Assembly (NCBI GenBank): GCA_022768825.1
Contig: JALEJB010000019.1
Span: 1 to 38,780, forward strand
Direction: 5' to 3'
DNA: 38,780 nucleotides
Source of the DNA: Lachnospiraceae bacterium
GTDB lineage: Bacteria; Bacillota; Clostridia; Lachnospirales; Lachnospiraceae
Of the stretch, positions 7,251-16,605 are shown one piece after another; position 1 is the first letter of the stretch, and the number at the start of each line of letters is the position of its first letter. Under the pieces are notes generated by a model that worked only from the letters and a program-made list of their open reading frames with translations, did no database searches and was not told the origin of the DNA. The position numbers and the translations under genes were made by a program.

Positions 7251-7943
7251 CTATCTCGTATTTTCCCTTTTTACGCTCCGTGCCTTTGCGCACTGTGCCA
7301 AAACTGCCTCATGAAACAATCGGATCTTTTCTGTTTTTTCTCCTCCGGCAAGCTGATCGAGATACTTATCAATGGCATCCGGATTGTCCGCGTCCTCGTT
7401 TCCGCGATCAAGCACCGCCCGAAGCTCCTTCTCTAAATAAGTGTCACTGAGATTTTTCACCAGATACTGATAGACATCCTCGTCACTCTTCTGATCGCCA
7501 AGCACATCCTGTATACTTTTTAAGATCATGATAAAGGGCTCTTTGTTCGTTCCTTCCATCAGATAATCGGTAACAAAGTCATCCATGACAACGGACTCAA
7601 ACTGATGATCCTCTGCCACCCCGGACAACCAGCCCCTCATATCCCCATACACCTGCTCATATGCGTTGATCTGCCGGATATCCACCCCATTTTGCAAAGC
7701 TCCCATGATTCCGGTCAATGCCATCCGGCGTCCCGGCTGTTTCTCGTCGCCCTCTTGTTGCAGCATCGGGAGAAGCTTTTGCATCCTGTCATTTCCCAGT
7801 ACGGATGCCAGCCGGCTCAGATCGTCCGGCTCGTTTTTTAGCTGTTCCAAACCAGCTGCTGCTACCGGATCCTGATTCATGATCTCTATCGTCTGCTGTT
7901 CGCTTTTCATTTTTGTCAACTGTTCAATCAGTGATTTTGCCAT
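7251..7943 (-). CDS. Helical protein of unknown function, last gene of the AAA+ operon
   Basis: 230 residues with no family I recognise. It is predicted soluble and almost all helical, acidic in the middle and basic at the end (ARSVKRENTR). There is no signal peptide, membrane segment, cysteine cluster or catalytic motif. GAGGAG precedes the ATG. It is 41 bp after the 901-residue protein gene and just before a strong terminator, so it closes the operon that begins with the AAA+ ATPase at 13862. Co-transcription with an eCIS-type ATPase suggests an assembly, chaperone or regulatory partner of the injection system; this rests on position only. Confidence 0.8.
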   Translation of the reverse strand: MAKSLIEQLTKMKSEQQTIEIMNQDPVAAAGLEQLKNEPDDLSRLASVLGNDRMQKLLPMLQQEGDEKQPGRRMALTGIMGALQNGVDIRQINAYEQVYGDMRGWLSGVAEDHQFESVVMDDFVTDYLMEGTNKEPFIMILKSIQDVLGDQKSDEDVYQYLVKNLSDTYLEKELRAVLDRGNEDADNPDAIDKYLDQLAGGEKTEKIRLFHEAVLAQCAKARSVKRENTR

Positions 7944-7984
7944 ACGGTGTGCTCCTCATCTCCCATTGGTTCTGTTGCTTTACA

Positions 7985-10690
7985 TCATTGCGGCATCTTT
8001 TCTTTCGGAATAAATGTCTCATACTGTTTATCCAACGGTTTCGTCAGATCGATCCCGGACCGGTTGTCCGGATTCTTGTCATTGTCCTTATTCTTTTCCT
8101 GAAGAACGACTGCCAGTTTTACCATAAAGTTCCCACGGGCACTCTTCTCTTTTGCGGAAGCTTCTATCTCCGCCTGTACTGCCTGATAATCTTTTGGTTC
8201 TTCCTCCGGCAACAGATCTCCATATCCTTCGGAAGCAATACAATTCAGTCGTGCTTTCACTAAAGTTGTCAGTGATATGAGGAAAGAATAGCGTTTCCAT
8301 AGCTGCTGCTTTCTTTCCAAAGGAATCTGCATCCCATCGCTAAGCGCATGATTGACAAGTCCCCAGATCTGTATATACGGATTCCCATCCACCATCAGCT
8401 GCTCTGCCTGACGAAGCAGCCCCTCATCGGAATCCAGATCATGAAACAGGGACAGATCGATGTTCAATACCTGATCAAAAATCCGGTCATACTCCTGATA
8501 GCGTTCCTCCGGATTGGGACTTGCCAGATTCCGTACACGCATACGTATCTGCTCATCTGTCATCCCGGTATACTCTATATGACATTTCACCACACGTTCC
8601 ACCTTATCATAGCCGGGCACCTCATGCGCGATGAGACTTCTGCACGTTCTCTCACCTTCCACCTTCAGTTGAATTTTGACTGCAGCTTCCATTTGTGCGC
8701 GTCTGTGTTCCAATGCCGCCGCACGCTCGGCCTGCTCAGGATCCTGCTGCTCCTGTTCATATCGCTTGCGAATCACATGCAAATCTGTGAATATCACATT
8801 GTTTTTTTGCAATCCTTGTTTCAGAAAAGCATCCCAACTGTTGACTGGCTGGCGCAGATTACGGATGAGCTGATGTACTTTCAGATAATAATCCTTCAAG
8901 CCCGGGTCCGTTTGCTCATCGTGCATCTTTCGAAGTTCTTTGTCCGTATACCGACAGAACTTTTTCATGCCCTCACCATCATAGTGCGAATCTGTGAGCA
9001 CAGCCATCCAAAAATTCACAACACGCTCTACATTTTCCAAATAAGAAGCTTTGATCAAAAGTCTGTTTTTCGCTGTCTGATCCAGTTCTCCGCCATACGT
9101 CAGATAATGCTGCAACAGCATCTTGATCGTTTCGTTCTTCGCAAACAGGGTCTTCATCTCGACATACTTTTTGCCGATCAGTTCCGGTGTCAGCTTCTCA
9201 TACTGCTTGAGATCGATCTCATCATATTCTGTCAGCATACGCCCGATCTCTTTTAGCTGTATGTTTTCATCGCCCCTGAATTTGTCGACCAACGCCTTGT
9301 TTTCAGCTGCCGCCTGCTCAGTTTCGGACAGATTCAGCCATCCGCGTAACGCCGCCCGTAACTGTGGTTTTTCTTTGCGCAGATCAGATAACTGTGAACT
9401 GTCATCTGCCTGTGCCATGCTTCGGTTATAGCGTGTTTCATACTCTGACAGCTTTTCGCGGAAAGCCCTTCGTCGTTCGCTCTCATCCTGTTGCACTCTC
9501 TGTGCAAAGCGTTTTTTTGCATCCTGCACCTGTGTTTTCAGATCTAATTTCTCATTTTGTTTTGCCTCTGTTTCCTGTTTTTGTTTTGCCGCAGCTAAAA
9601 AAGCTGCCGGATTTTTGAGTGCATTCCGTGTATTTTGCAAGCTTCGCACCGCCCTCAGTGTAGCAGTGTATTGTGCCAGTTGCCGATTGTATTCGGTCGT
9701 TGTCCGGACTGTGCCGTTGTCCCGTTCGACCTTTCCCGTTTTCTGTGACCGTTTTGGTCGTTGTACCACGAAATCATTACTTTCTACTTTCTGTCTCAAC
9801 TGTTCATCCGTAAGGTTCTCCATATCTGATTTTCTAAGAAGTGCATAGTAGATGTTGTCCATCAATTCCGCTTTCGCGTCCACCACCCTCTTCAATTCCT
9901 CGAAGTAGGTACATTTTGCCAGAATATCCGAAACAAAGTTTTCGTCAAGATCTGCACCGCTTTTCAGCATCGCACGCAATATACTGCGTGCCGATTCTGC
10001 TTTTGTTACTTTATCACGAATGTCCGCATAATTTTCTGCGATCTGTTCATCATCCAGATTGCTGTACCTGTCGAGATCCCATGCGTCAAATTTGTGCAGG
10101 ATCTCCATTGCGATCTCATTCTGAGCCAGAAAGTCGCCACTCAGATGGCGCATCATTTTGTCATTAAAGACATTTCCCTCTTCTGTATTCGTCAGATCCA
10201 GCCAATCTTTAAAATTACTGCTATAAAATGTCTGAAACCGCTGTTCCTCTGTTTCAGGCACTTCATCTCCCTCCAACTGCCATGGCAGCTTCCGGTCGAT
10301 CTGATATTTGCTTGCCGCATAATTCAGCGCACGATGGTAAAGATTTCTACCTTCTTTCAGCGTTGTTGCCCGCGCGCGCTTTTTATTCGCCTGCTTTGGC
10401 GAGCGTGACATCCGCTGCTTCAATCCCATCTTCTCACCGTGGACATCCTTATACGCACACTCCATCTTGGCAAAGGCAATCTCCCCGTGCTCCGGAATCG
10501 TTTCATGAACATCCTCGCTTCCGTTCCAGAATTCATTTTGCTGTCTTAGGCGAACCAGCTCCTCCTCGCGTCTGATCCGCTCCTGCTCCTGTTGCTGTCG
10601 TCTCTGTTGTTCCAGATCCTGCGCATTCTGTCCCTGTATTTGTTTTCCCTGATCAGACTTCTGTTTTTGCACTTGCGATTGTGTTGGCAT
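7985..10690 (-). CDS. 901-aa helical protein with three internal repeats; CIS-associated, unknown
   Basis: No known domain recognised. Residues 1-55 are a Gln/Lys/Arg-rich, disordered or coiled leader. The rest is helical and contains three related segments of about 85 residues: 202-286 (WDLDRYSNL...), 490-575 (IDLKQYEKL...) and 742-822 (IDLSLFHDL...). Each has a (W/I)DL..(Y/F)..L start, a central GG/SG.(D/E/Q)(L/I) turn and a K..Y(L/F/S) helix. A TDEQLRQKV-like motif occurs at 294-302, 582-590 and 711-719. An ALKNPAAFL-like segment also recurs (357-365 and 617-623). AGGAGGG precedes the ATG. It sits in the AAA+ operon 38 bp after the tandem-GNAT gene. It could be a structural or assembly factor, or a payload with a disordered loading leader; both are inferences. 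Confidence 0.85.
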   Translation of the reverse strand: MPTQSQVQKQKSDQGKQIQGQNAQDLEQQRRQQQEQERIRREEELVRLRQQNEFWNGSEDVHETIPEHGEIAFAKMECAYKDVHGEKMGLKQRMSRSPKQANKKRARATTLKEGRNLYHRALNYAASKYQIDRKLPWQLEGDEVPETEEQRFQTFYSSNFKDWLDLTNTEEGNVFNDKMMRHLSGDFLAQNEIAMEILHKFDAWDLDRYSNLDDEQIAENYADIRDKVTKAESARSILRAMLKSGADLDENFVSDILAKCTYFEELKRVVDAKAELMDNIYYALLRKSDMENLTDEQLRQKVESNDFVVQRPKRSQKTGKVERDNGTVRTTTEYNRQLAQYTATLRAVRSLQNTRNALKNPAAFLAAAKQKQETEAKQNEKLDLKTQVQDAKKRFAQRVQQDESERRRAFREKLSEYETRYNRSMAQADDSSQLSDLRKEKPQLRAALRGWLNLSETEQAAAENKALVDKFRGDENIQLKEIGRMLTEYDEIDLKQYEKLTPELIGKKYVEMKTLFAKNETIKMLLQHYLTYGGELDQTAKNRLLIKASYLENVERVVNFWMAVLTDSHYDGEGMKKFCRYTDKELRKMHDEQTDPGLKDYYLKVHQLIRNLRQPVNSWDAFLKQGLQKNNVIFTDLHVIRKRYEQEQQDPEQAERAAALEHRRAQMEAAVKIQLKVEGERTCRSLIAHEVPGYDKVERVVKCHIEYTGMTDEQIRMRVRNLASPNPEERYQEYDRIFDQVLNIDLSLFHDLDSDEGLLRQAEQLMVDGNPYIQIWGLVNHALSDGMQIPLERKQQLWKRYSFLISLTTLVKARLNCIASEGYGDLLPEEEPKDYQAVQAEIEASAKEKSARGNFMVKLAVVLQEKNKDNDKNPDNRSGIDLTKPLDKQYETFIPKEKMPQ

Positions 10691-10728
10691 ATCATCACCC
10701 TCCTGTATTTTCCCGTTCCACTGTTTTC

Positions 10729-11583
10729 CTAGATTTCACCGAGCATACGTACCGCATAAGTCATACGTCCGGTCTGTTTCAAATTGTCACCGAACAATCT
10801 CCTGCCCACAGCCTCTGTCTGTGGATTTTCGGCAAGAAACAGAATGCCAAGATCCGTCTGATCACGTTTTTTCAATGCCGCATAAAGTGCCGCAAACAAC
10901 AAAAGTACGGCTGTGTAGCTCCTGTCGGAACCATACATCAGCTCCATATTCACGCACTGTTCATGCTCCGAACAGATCATAAAAGCGACGATCTTCTTTT
11001 TGATATCCAGAACTACAAAACTCAGTTGCGGAGAAAATGTATCATTTTCCAGCCAGCCATCACCAAAGTCATGATCTTTTAAATAAGTGGCAAATTCCTT
11101 TTGCTGATAGGTCTGCAATTCTTCATAGGACAGGATCTGCAGCATATTTTCTTTTCGCTGTTGCAGGGCGCGCTGCATATCGGCAAGCAAGGGCTTTGCT
11201 TCACATACATCTTCGAAACTGAAACGATAGACAGCAGAGCTGTCAAACATCTCAAATCCGCAATTTTGTAAAAATGCTCTCAGATCCCCATTGTCCGGTG
11301 TCAGACTCACAGTCAGCGACAGAATCCCTTTTTCCTGCGCAATCTCACAGAATTTGTCAAACAGGACGGTCGCGACACCTGCTCTTCTGTACTTTTCCAG
11401 CACATAGACGGTCATGAGTTCTGCCATCGTATCTTCCACTGCAAAGGCAGCTGCCCCACAGACGTATCCATCCATAAGTACCCCGATGCGAACCAGACCG
11501 TCCTGTGGCAATTCTTCCTTTTCAAACAAAAGCGGCGCAAAATATGCATGATTTTTTTTGCCGATTTTTGTTACCTCCAACAA
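10729..11583 (-). CDS. Tandem GNAT-family acetyltransferase-like protein
   Basis: 284 residues from a TTG start, supported by GGGAGGG seven bases upstream. Residues about 1-130 form a GNAT domain: strand-rich start, then VYVLEKYRRAGVATVLFDKF, where RRAGVA is the acetyl-CoA pyrophosphate loop (consensus Q/RxxGxG/A), then a SLTPDNGDLRAFLQNCGF motif near its end. Residues about 140-284 look like a second, degenerate GNAT fold without the loop. GNAT enzymes transfer acetyl groups from acetyl-CoA to amines; the substrate here is unknown. Lying between the AAA+ ATPase and the 901-residue protein genes, it may modify a CIS component or payload (inference). Another GNAT-type gene lies in the phosphatase operon (21013-22137). 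Confidence 0.85.
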   Translation of the reverse strand: MLEVTKIGKKNHAYFAPLLFEKEELPQDGLVRIGVLMDGYVCGAAAFAVEDTMAELMTVYVLEKYRRAGVATVLFDKFCEIAQEKGILSLTVSLTPDNGDLRAFLQNCGFEMFDSSAVYRFSFEDVCEAKPLLADMQRALQQRKENMLQILSYEELQTYQQKEFATYLKDHDFGDGWLENDTFSPQLSFVVLDIKKKIVAFMICSEHEQCVNMELMYGSDRSYTAVLLLFAALYAALKKRDQTDLGILFLAENPQTEAVGRRLFGDNLKQTGRMTYAVRMLGEI

Positions 11584-11648
11584 CTTGATACCCTCCCTTT
11601 TCCCTTTTTGCTGCGCTGTTTGTACATTCTGACAACAGCCATATTCGG

Positions 11649-13862
11649 TTACTCCGGCAGATACATCGCATACTTGCCGAAATCGCCCTTCTGGAACATC
11701 CTTCCGAGCTTGTCAAATTCATATTTCATTGCGCGTGTAATATGTGCCGCAGTGATCCCACGGCCATCCACCGCGCCCAGATAAGCAGCACTGTATAAGA
11801 TCGCTTTTATGTTGCTGCCTGTCAGATCAAAATTCTCTGCCAGAAATTCAAAATCAATTTCTTCCGCAAACGGGGTGTCCTTTGGAAGTGTCGTCGTCCA
11901 CAGGCGATACCGCGTTTTGCTGTCCGGCTTTTCGAAACGCACCGCGTAGGTCAGACGACGCACAAACGCACTGTCAAAATTGTTGTACAGATTCGTCGCC
12001 AGAATCGAGACGCCCTTATACTCTTCTACTTTCTGCAGGAGATAAGCAGTCTCGGAATTGGCATGCTTATCGTTGGAGTTATTGACGTCCGTTCGCTTGG
12101 AGAACAATGCATCTGCCTCATCGAAAAAGAGAATCACATTCGCCTTCTGTGCCTCCTCAAAAACAGCCGCCATATTTTTCTCTGTCTCACCGATATATTT
12201 TGATACGATCTGACTCAGATCGATCCGGTACAATTCCATGCCAATCTCGTTTGCAATGACCTGCGCCGCCATCGTCTTTCCGGTTCCCGGCGGTCCGTAG
12301 AGCAGGATGCTCACACCGTTTCCGTAAGCGTTTTTCTTCGCCAGTCCCCAATCCTCACCGACACGGTTGCGTAACTTGTATCGACTGCAGGCCGTCATCA
12401 GCACCTGCTTTTGTGACTGTGCAATGTCCAGATCCTCCCATGTATAGACCGCCCGCACCCGGGTAGCCAGAGTGCCAAAATGGACACTGTTCATCCGGTA
12501 AACCACGGATAACAATTCATTTTTTGAAATCGTTCCCGCACCCTCGCCGGTCTCACTTTCCTTCACCTGTGGCAGGAGCCGAAGCTGGTTAAAAATATCA
12601 GCGATCACACCGACAGACAGTTCATAGCAGTCTGCCAGTTCCTCAAAATGTACCTGTTCATCAAAGGATAATCCTTTTGCAAAATACTGCCACATCGCCA
12701 GGCGTGTATGTACGCCGGGAAGTAACCGCGGTATGCGCAGTAACGGAATTCCACACAGGGAAGTTACTTCCGTTTTTTCTCCTGAAAACAGGATCGTCTG
12801 CTTCGGCAGATACCGAATTGCAAGGGAACACATGCGATTGATTCCATCACTTTTCAGATTATCCGGCGTACATCCGCGAATCAGTAATGCCCCATTATGA
12901 ATCGAAAGCAAAGTCAGTGCTTCACTGATAATGGCATCTGTCTGTTCACCGGATCTCCCCAGCATGGACGCAAGTTCCAAAACGTACAGTTCCCGGTGTT
13001 CTCTGTCCGCATACTGGGCGCTCAGAACCGTTCTGCCGTCCCCTTCCAATCCTTCCAGATAGATAAAATGTCCGGGAGAATCGGAATCGGTCTGTTGCGA
13101 CTGTAATTGGATCAGCCGGCTCAGTTCCTGTTCAAAAAATACCGGAAAGGTATGTACTGTCTCATATTTTTTGAAAACTCCATCGGACAATTGCTGCGGT
13201 ACTCCTATGAGCCAGCCTAGCATCTGTCTGCGCAGGACAAGGGGTGTCAGAAGACCTGCCCCGTACTTTCCGGCAGTATCTGCTTCAAAGAAAAAGACCA
13301 TCATTTTCGACTCTTTTTCCAAAACCCGCTGCACATCCGATGTCTCTATCGAGCCGCACAATCCGGCAAGCGTCGCCGCCAGCCCCACCGTCGGCAGCTT
13401 TGCGTTGATATCATCCTGCAGATATGCATACAATCTTAGATATCGCAGTTCAAATTGTACGGAGCACGCCAGCAGAACACCGATATACTCCAGATCCGTC
13501 AGTGCAAACAGTTCCCGCACATCCCAAAGTGCCGTACCGATATCCGGCCGCCGCGCCTTCGTCTGCTGTACGCGGGAATCAATATGCCCATAGGCAAGCG
13601 AAAGCTGTCCCGCCAGATCTGTGTCTGTCCGGTCGTGGACTCTCTCGCGGGGCGGTGTGTCCAGATAACTGCGGATCTCCGCGTCCGTCACTGCCAGTCC
13701 CCGTGCATAACTACCCTCACGGGGATAGCCGCCGCGACTGTCCAGACATCGCTCCAGCAACAGATCCAGCAGGCGAAGCACCTCTGTGATCAGTTCGTCT
13801 CCGGAAGCATATGCCGTTTTCCGCTTTTCTTTTTCAAAATAAGTTTCATAATCTAACTGCAT
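11649..13862 (-). CDS. eCIS-associated AAA+ ATPase (Afp15-like), copy 2
   Basis: 737 residues. The N-terminal half (1-250) is helical, followed by a degenerate P-loop GLEGDGRT (271-278), suggesting an inactive first AAA module. The C-terminal module is intact: Walker A GPPGTGKT (523-530), Walker B LFFDEAD, sensor-1 region ILATN and an arginine-finger-like FVRRL. AAA+ ATPases of this kind accompany eCIS loci (Afp15 of the antifeeding prophage) and are thought to aid particle assembly or payload loading. The start follows AGGAG and its promoter carries box D, so it can be expressed apart from copy 1 lying 85 bp upstream. It heads an operon with the GNAT, 901-residue and 230-residue protein genes. 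Confidence 0.92.
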   Translation of the reverse strand: MQLDYETYFEKEKRKTAYASGDELITEVLRLLDLLLERCLDSRGGYPREGSYARGLAVTDAEIRSYLDTPPRERVHDRTDTDLAGQLSLAYGHIDSRVQQTKARRPDIGTALWDVRELFALTDLEYIGVLLACSVQFELRYLRLYAYLQDDINAKLPTVGLAATLAGLCGSIETSDVQRVLEKESKMMVFFFEADTAGKYGAGLLTPLVLRRQMLGWLIGVPQQLSDGVFKKYETVHTFPVFFEQELSRLIQLQSQQTDSDSPGHFIYLEGLEGDGRTVLSAQYADREHRELYVLELASMLGRSGEQTDAIISEALTLLSIHNGALLIRGCTPDNLKSDGINRMCSLAIRYLPKQTILFSGEKTEVTSLCGIPLLRIPRLLPGVHTRLAMWQYFAKGLSFDEQVHFEELADCYELSVGVIADIFNQLRLLPQVKESETGEGAGTISKNELLSVVYRMNSVHFGTLATRVRAVYTWEDLDIAQSQKQVLMTACSRYKLRNRVGEDWGLAKKNAYGNGVSILLYGPPGTGKTMAAQVIANEIGMELYRIDLSQIVSKYIGETEKNMAAVFEEAQKANVILFFDEADALFSKRTDVNNSNDKHANSETAYLLQKVEEYKGVSILATNLYNNFDSAFVRRLTYAVRFEKPDSKTRYRLWTTTLPKDTPFAEEIDFEFLAENFDLTGSNIKAILYSAAYLGAVDGRGITAAHITRAMKYEFDKLGRMFQKGDFGKYAMYLPE

Positions 13863-13904
13863 CCGGTATTTCTCCTAATGCTTGTTTTTTCCTGTGTTTT
13901 GTCC

Positions 13905-13940
13905 ATTCTAACATAAGAAAACAGACAAAAGACGGACACA
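13905..13940 (-). promoter_or_regulatory. Shared promoter box D: heptamer direct repeat plus -10
   Basis: On the minus strand TGTGTCC (13934-13940) and TTTGTCT (13923-13929) are 11 bp apart, and after exactly 12 bp comes TAGAAT (13905-13910). The -35 position reads GTCTTT. It is the most divergent of the four boxes but keeps all spacings. It lies 7 bp after the stop codon of the upstream ATPase gene and 43 bp before the second ATPase gene. A further TTTGTCC occurs on the plus strand at 13897-13903, in inverted orientation just downstream of the -10. Confidence 0.72.
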
Positions 13941-13947
13941 TTATAAA

Positions 13948-16356
13948 TTATAATCCGATCTGTGAAGCATACGGCTCAAAATCAGCTTTGGTAAATACTT
14001 TTCCGGTCTTTACAAACTCATATTTGATGGCCATGAGATAATGCTTCATATGTACTTCCTTACCGTCACCGTCTGCTGCTGCAAGGAATGCCGCATTTAA
14101 AATACAGTTCTTGATATTACCACCGGCAAACTCGAACTTCTCTGCCAGGAAACGGAAATCCACATCCTCTGCAAGAGGTGTTGTCTTCGGTACGGTTGTT
14201 CTCCACAGCATCTCTCTGGTATCCGGATTCGGGAACTGGAATTCGACGATGTATTTCATACGTCTGAAGAACGCCGGGTCAATGTTGTGCTTGTAGTTGG
14301 TAGCCAGTACACAGACGCCATCGTATGCTTCCATTTCCTGAAGCAAGAGCGCCGTCTTGTTGTTGTTGGAGGACTGATTGGAGCCTCCGTCGTCGGAACG
14401 CTTTGCAAAGATCGTATCACACTCGTCGAAGAACAACACGACGTTACACTTCTTCGCCTCGCGGAAGATCATAGAAAGTGATTTCTCTGTCTCACCGACG
14501 TACTTATCTACTACCTTTGAGATATCTACACGATACAGCTCCAGATTCAGCTCATGGGCAAGTACCTGCGCCATCATGGATTTACCGGTACCGGGTGCAC
14601 CGAATAACAGTACGGTCAGACCGCGTCCATAAGGATATTTCTTCATGTAGTTCCAGTCATCGTAGACTCTATTCTTGAAGTTCATCTGCTCGATGGCATG
14701 GGTGATGGTCTCCCGCTGATCCTGATTCATGACGATATCGTCAAATCCGAATTTTGCTTCCACTCGGGTCGCCTTCTGACTCAGCTCGGAAGACATCTGG
14801 TTGTTACAGCCGGTAAACAGCGCGGAGCGCGGGATCAGAATCTCCTTGTTCATCGTCGCAAGGCTTCGCGCAAATTTCAATGCGTCCTTGATCTTGCCCG
14901 GTGTGAACAGGAACTTGACTGTCATCTCCTCCAGATCGCAATCCTCGCCAAGGGCATAATCCTTGGAATAATATTTCCAGCACTCCAGACGTTCTTCAAA
15001 GGTCGGTGTCTTTAACTCCAGTGTGGTGATCTCCTCTTTGGTGATCTCCTTGTAGTTCATGCTTTCCTTACTCAGCGCAAACACCATGATTCCTTTTGCC
15101 GTCAGCTTGGAAAATGCCAGATCCATATAACCCTGGAATTTTTCTTTTTCTTCTTCACGGTAAGTCAGCTCCTCAAGTACACAGCAGGAGTTTGTGAGGA
15201 TACACTCTCTGGTCACCGCCCACAGTGCCCGGTCTACGAACTGATAATCGTATACAAACAGCTTTTTACAGTTGATCGCCACCGCGCGCATATTGTTTTT
15301 CCTGCAGAAATGCCTGATGAAGAATTTCTTTCCGCTTCCCTCATCTCCGAAGTAGGCAAAGATACGGACACCCTCATTGTAAGAGATCTCCATAGCCTCC
15401 AGCACACCTTCATTCGCCATGATCGGATCGAGTTCTTTATCATCGGTCAGCATATGTAAAAACTGGATGTAGCTCTCATCTACACGAAGCGGATCCCGTC
15501 CGAACAGAAAGTCGATGATTCGTTTGTCCGGTGACACGAAGGTAGAAAACGGCATGTTTTTCTGTACCTGCAGATCCAGGATCGGCATCAGCTGCTCTAA
15601 GCAGACAGACATCTCGCTGTAAGCTCCCGTGATCGTGAATTCCTTGCCATAGTACAGCTTTGCGGCCGACTCGATGGTCGGTGTGGACATACTGCCATTC
15701 TCATTGATGACCTGATAGATGCCCGCATAGCTCGTCTGTGTGGAAGATAAGATTCCGCAGACAAAACAAAAGATCGTGAACGGCTCAAACTGCATCTTCT
15801 TACAGACTTCATAAAACGGAAGGGAAATCCCTGCTGCGAGGGTCACATCCGCCCGGGCGTTCAGATGCAGGATCTTGTCATAGGTCGAAATCTGCTTTGC
15901 CTCTTTTCGCATCGTGGATTCAATCTGCTCTACATCGATTTCCTCATCTTCCCCAAACAATCCGGACAGTGCATTGTCCAGACCATCCTCGCCGAGCAGT
16001 CCGCCACCGACATCTCCAAACAGATCGTCCAGAGAATCGCCGTCTTCGGCTTCTTCCTCATTCGCTTCTTCCTCTTCTTCCACACGCGTTCCGTGGAGAT
16101 ACTGTTCCGCAACCTCTGCCATCTTCAGATAAAATTTGGAAACCTGCTCCTTACACAGATCGTGCGCGATTTCGATATCCGGATACAGCACATTTTTGTA
16201 ACCGCCCTGCTCATTTGCAAACACAGCCTTCATGTTCTCGATATAGGTATCGATACTGTCGTTGACCGTTGCAAACATACATGCCATATAATTGTTGTAG
16301 CTGTCAAATGGCTGTTTTTCAATATCTTCTTTTTTTACCTTTACATTTACATTCAT
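13948..16356 (-). CDS. eCIS-associated AAA+ ATPase (Afp15-like), copy 1
   Basis: 802 residues from ATG 16354-16356, preferred over an in-frame GTG three codons upstream because GGGAG then has normal spacing. Domains: helical N-terminus; a very acidic linker (about 95-145) with a repeated DLFG/LFGED motif; a conserved helical region shared with copy 2; a first AAA module with P-loop GDEGSGKK (about 336-343), missing the final Ser/Thr; and a full C-terminal module with Walker A GAPGTGKS (586-593), Walker B LFFDECD, sensor-1 VLATN and FFRRM as likely arginine finger. It is a clear paralogue of the next gene; both end in a KADFEPYA/KGDFGKYA-like tail. Two unequal copies suggest a mixed ring or staged roles. 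No terminator separates it from copy 2. Confidence 0.92.
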   Translation of the reverse strand: MNVNVKVKKEDIEKQPFDSYNNYMACMFATVNDSIDTYIENMKAVFANEQGGYKNVLYPDIEIAHDLCKEQVSKFYLKMAEVAEQYLHGTRVEEEEEANEEEAEDGDSLDDLFGDVGGGLLGEDGLDNALSGLFGEDEEIDVEQIESTMRKEAKQISTYDKILHLNARADVTLAAGISLPFYEVCKKMQFEPFTIFCFVCGILSSTQTSYAGIYQVINENGSMSTPTIESAAKLYYGKEFTITGAYSEMSVCLEQLMPILDLQVQKNMPFSTFVSPDKRIIDFLFGRDPLRVDESYIQFLHMLTDDKELDPIMANEGVLEAMEISYNEGVRIFAYFGDEGSGKKFFIRHFCRKNNMRAVAINCKKLFVYDYQFVDRALWAVTRECILTNSCCVLEELTYREEEKEKFQGYMDLAFSKLTAKGIMVFALSKESMNYKEITKEEITTLELKTPTFEERLECWKYYSKDYALGEDCDLEEMTVKFLFTPGKIKDALKFARSLATMNKEILIPRSALFTGCNNQMSSELSQKATRVEAKFGFDDIVMNQDQRETITHAIEQMNFKNRVYDDWNYMKKYPYGRGLTVLLFGAPGTGKSMMAQVLAHELNLELYRVDISKVVDKYVGETEKSLSMIFREAKKCNVVLFFDECDTIFAKRSDDGGSNQSSNNNKTALLLQEMEAYDGVCVLATNYKHNIDPAFFRRMKYIVEFQFPNPDTREMLWRTTVPKTTPLAEDVDFRFLAEKFEFAGGNIKNCILNAAFLAAADGDGKEVHMKHYLMAIKYEFVKTGKVFTKADFEPYASQIGL

Positions 16357-16377
16357 TGTTATCACTCCCTGCTGTTT

Positions 16378-16605
16378 TTATTTATTTTCGCCTGTATGAA
16401 AAATTGCCTGCTTGTCAAATACACTGGGGGCAAGATGAAACGAATCATCACCGATACAGGAAAAAGTCTTTTGATCCTCATTGATAAATGCCGGACGCTT
16501 TCGCTCCATATAGGTGAGGGTCTCCTCACCGTCATCGGAATACGATTGTTTCCGACTTTGTTCTTTTCTTTTATTATCCTTTTCCAGTCTTTCCTTTAAA
16601 TTCAT
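16378..16605 (-). CDS. Small charged protein encoded before the AAA+ ATPase
   Basis: 75 residues from ATG 16603-16605, preceded by GGGAGGG six bases away. Upstream in-frame starts (16611 and 16626) have poorer spacing. The N-terminal third is a highly charged helix (LKERLEKDNKRKEQSRK); the rest has no recognisable motif. It ends 21 bp before the AAA+ gene, so it is probably the first gene of that operon. It could be a small adaptor for the ATPase, such as a substrate tag reader; this is positional inference. Its frame does not match shadowing by another gene. Confidence 0.65.
   Translation of the reverse strand: MNLKERLEKDNKRKEQSRKQSYSDDGEETLTYMERKRPAFINEDQKTFSCIGDDSFHLAPSVFDKQAIFHTGENK

Noticed and set aside
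8348-9256. Long plus-strand open frame of 302 codons
   Set aside because: It is antisense to the 901-residue protein gene, which has a ribosome binding site and internal repeats; the plus-strand peptide is His/Ile/Leu-rich with no domain.
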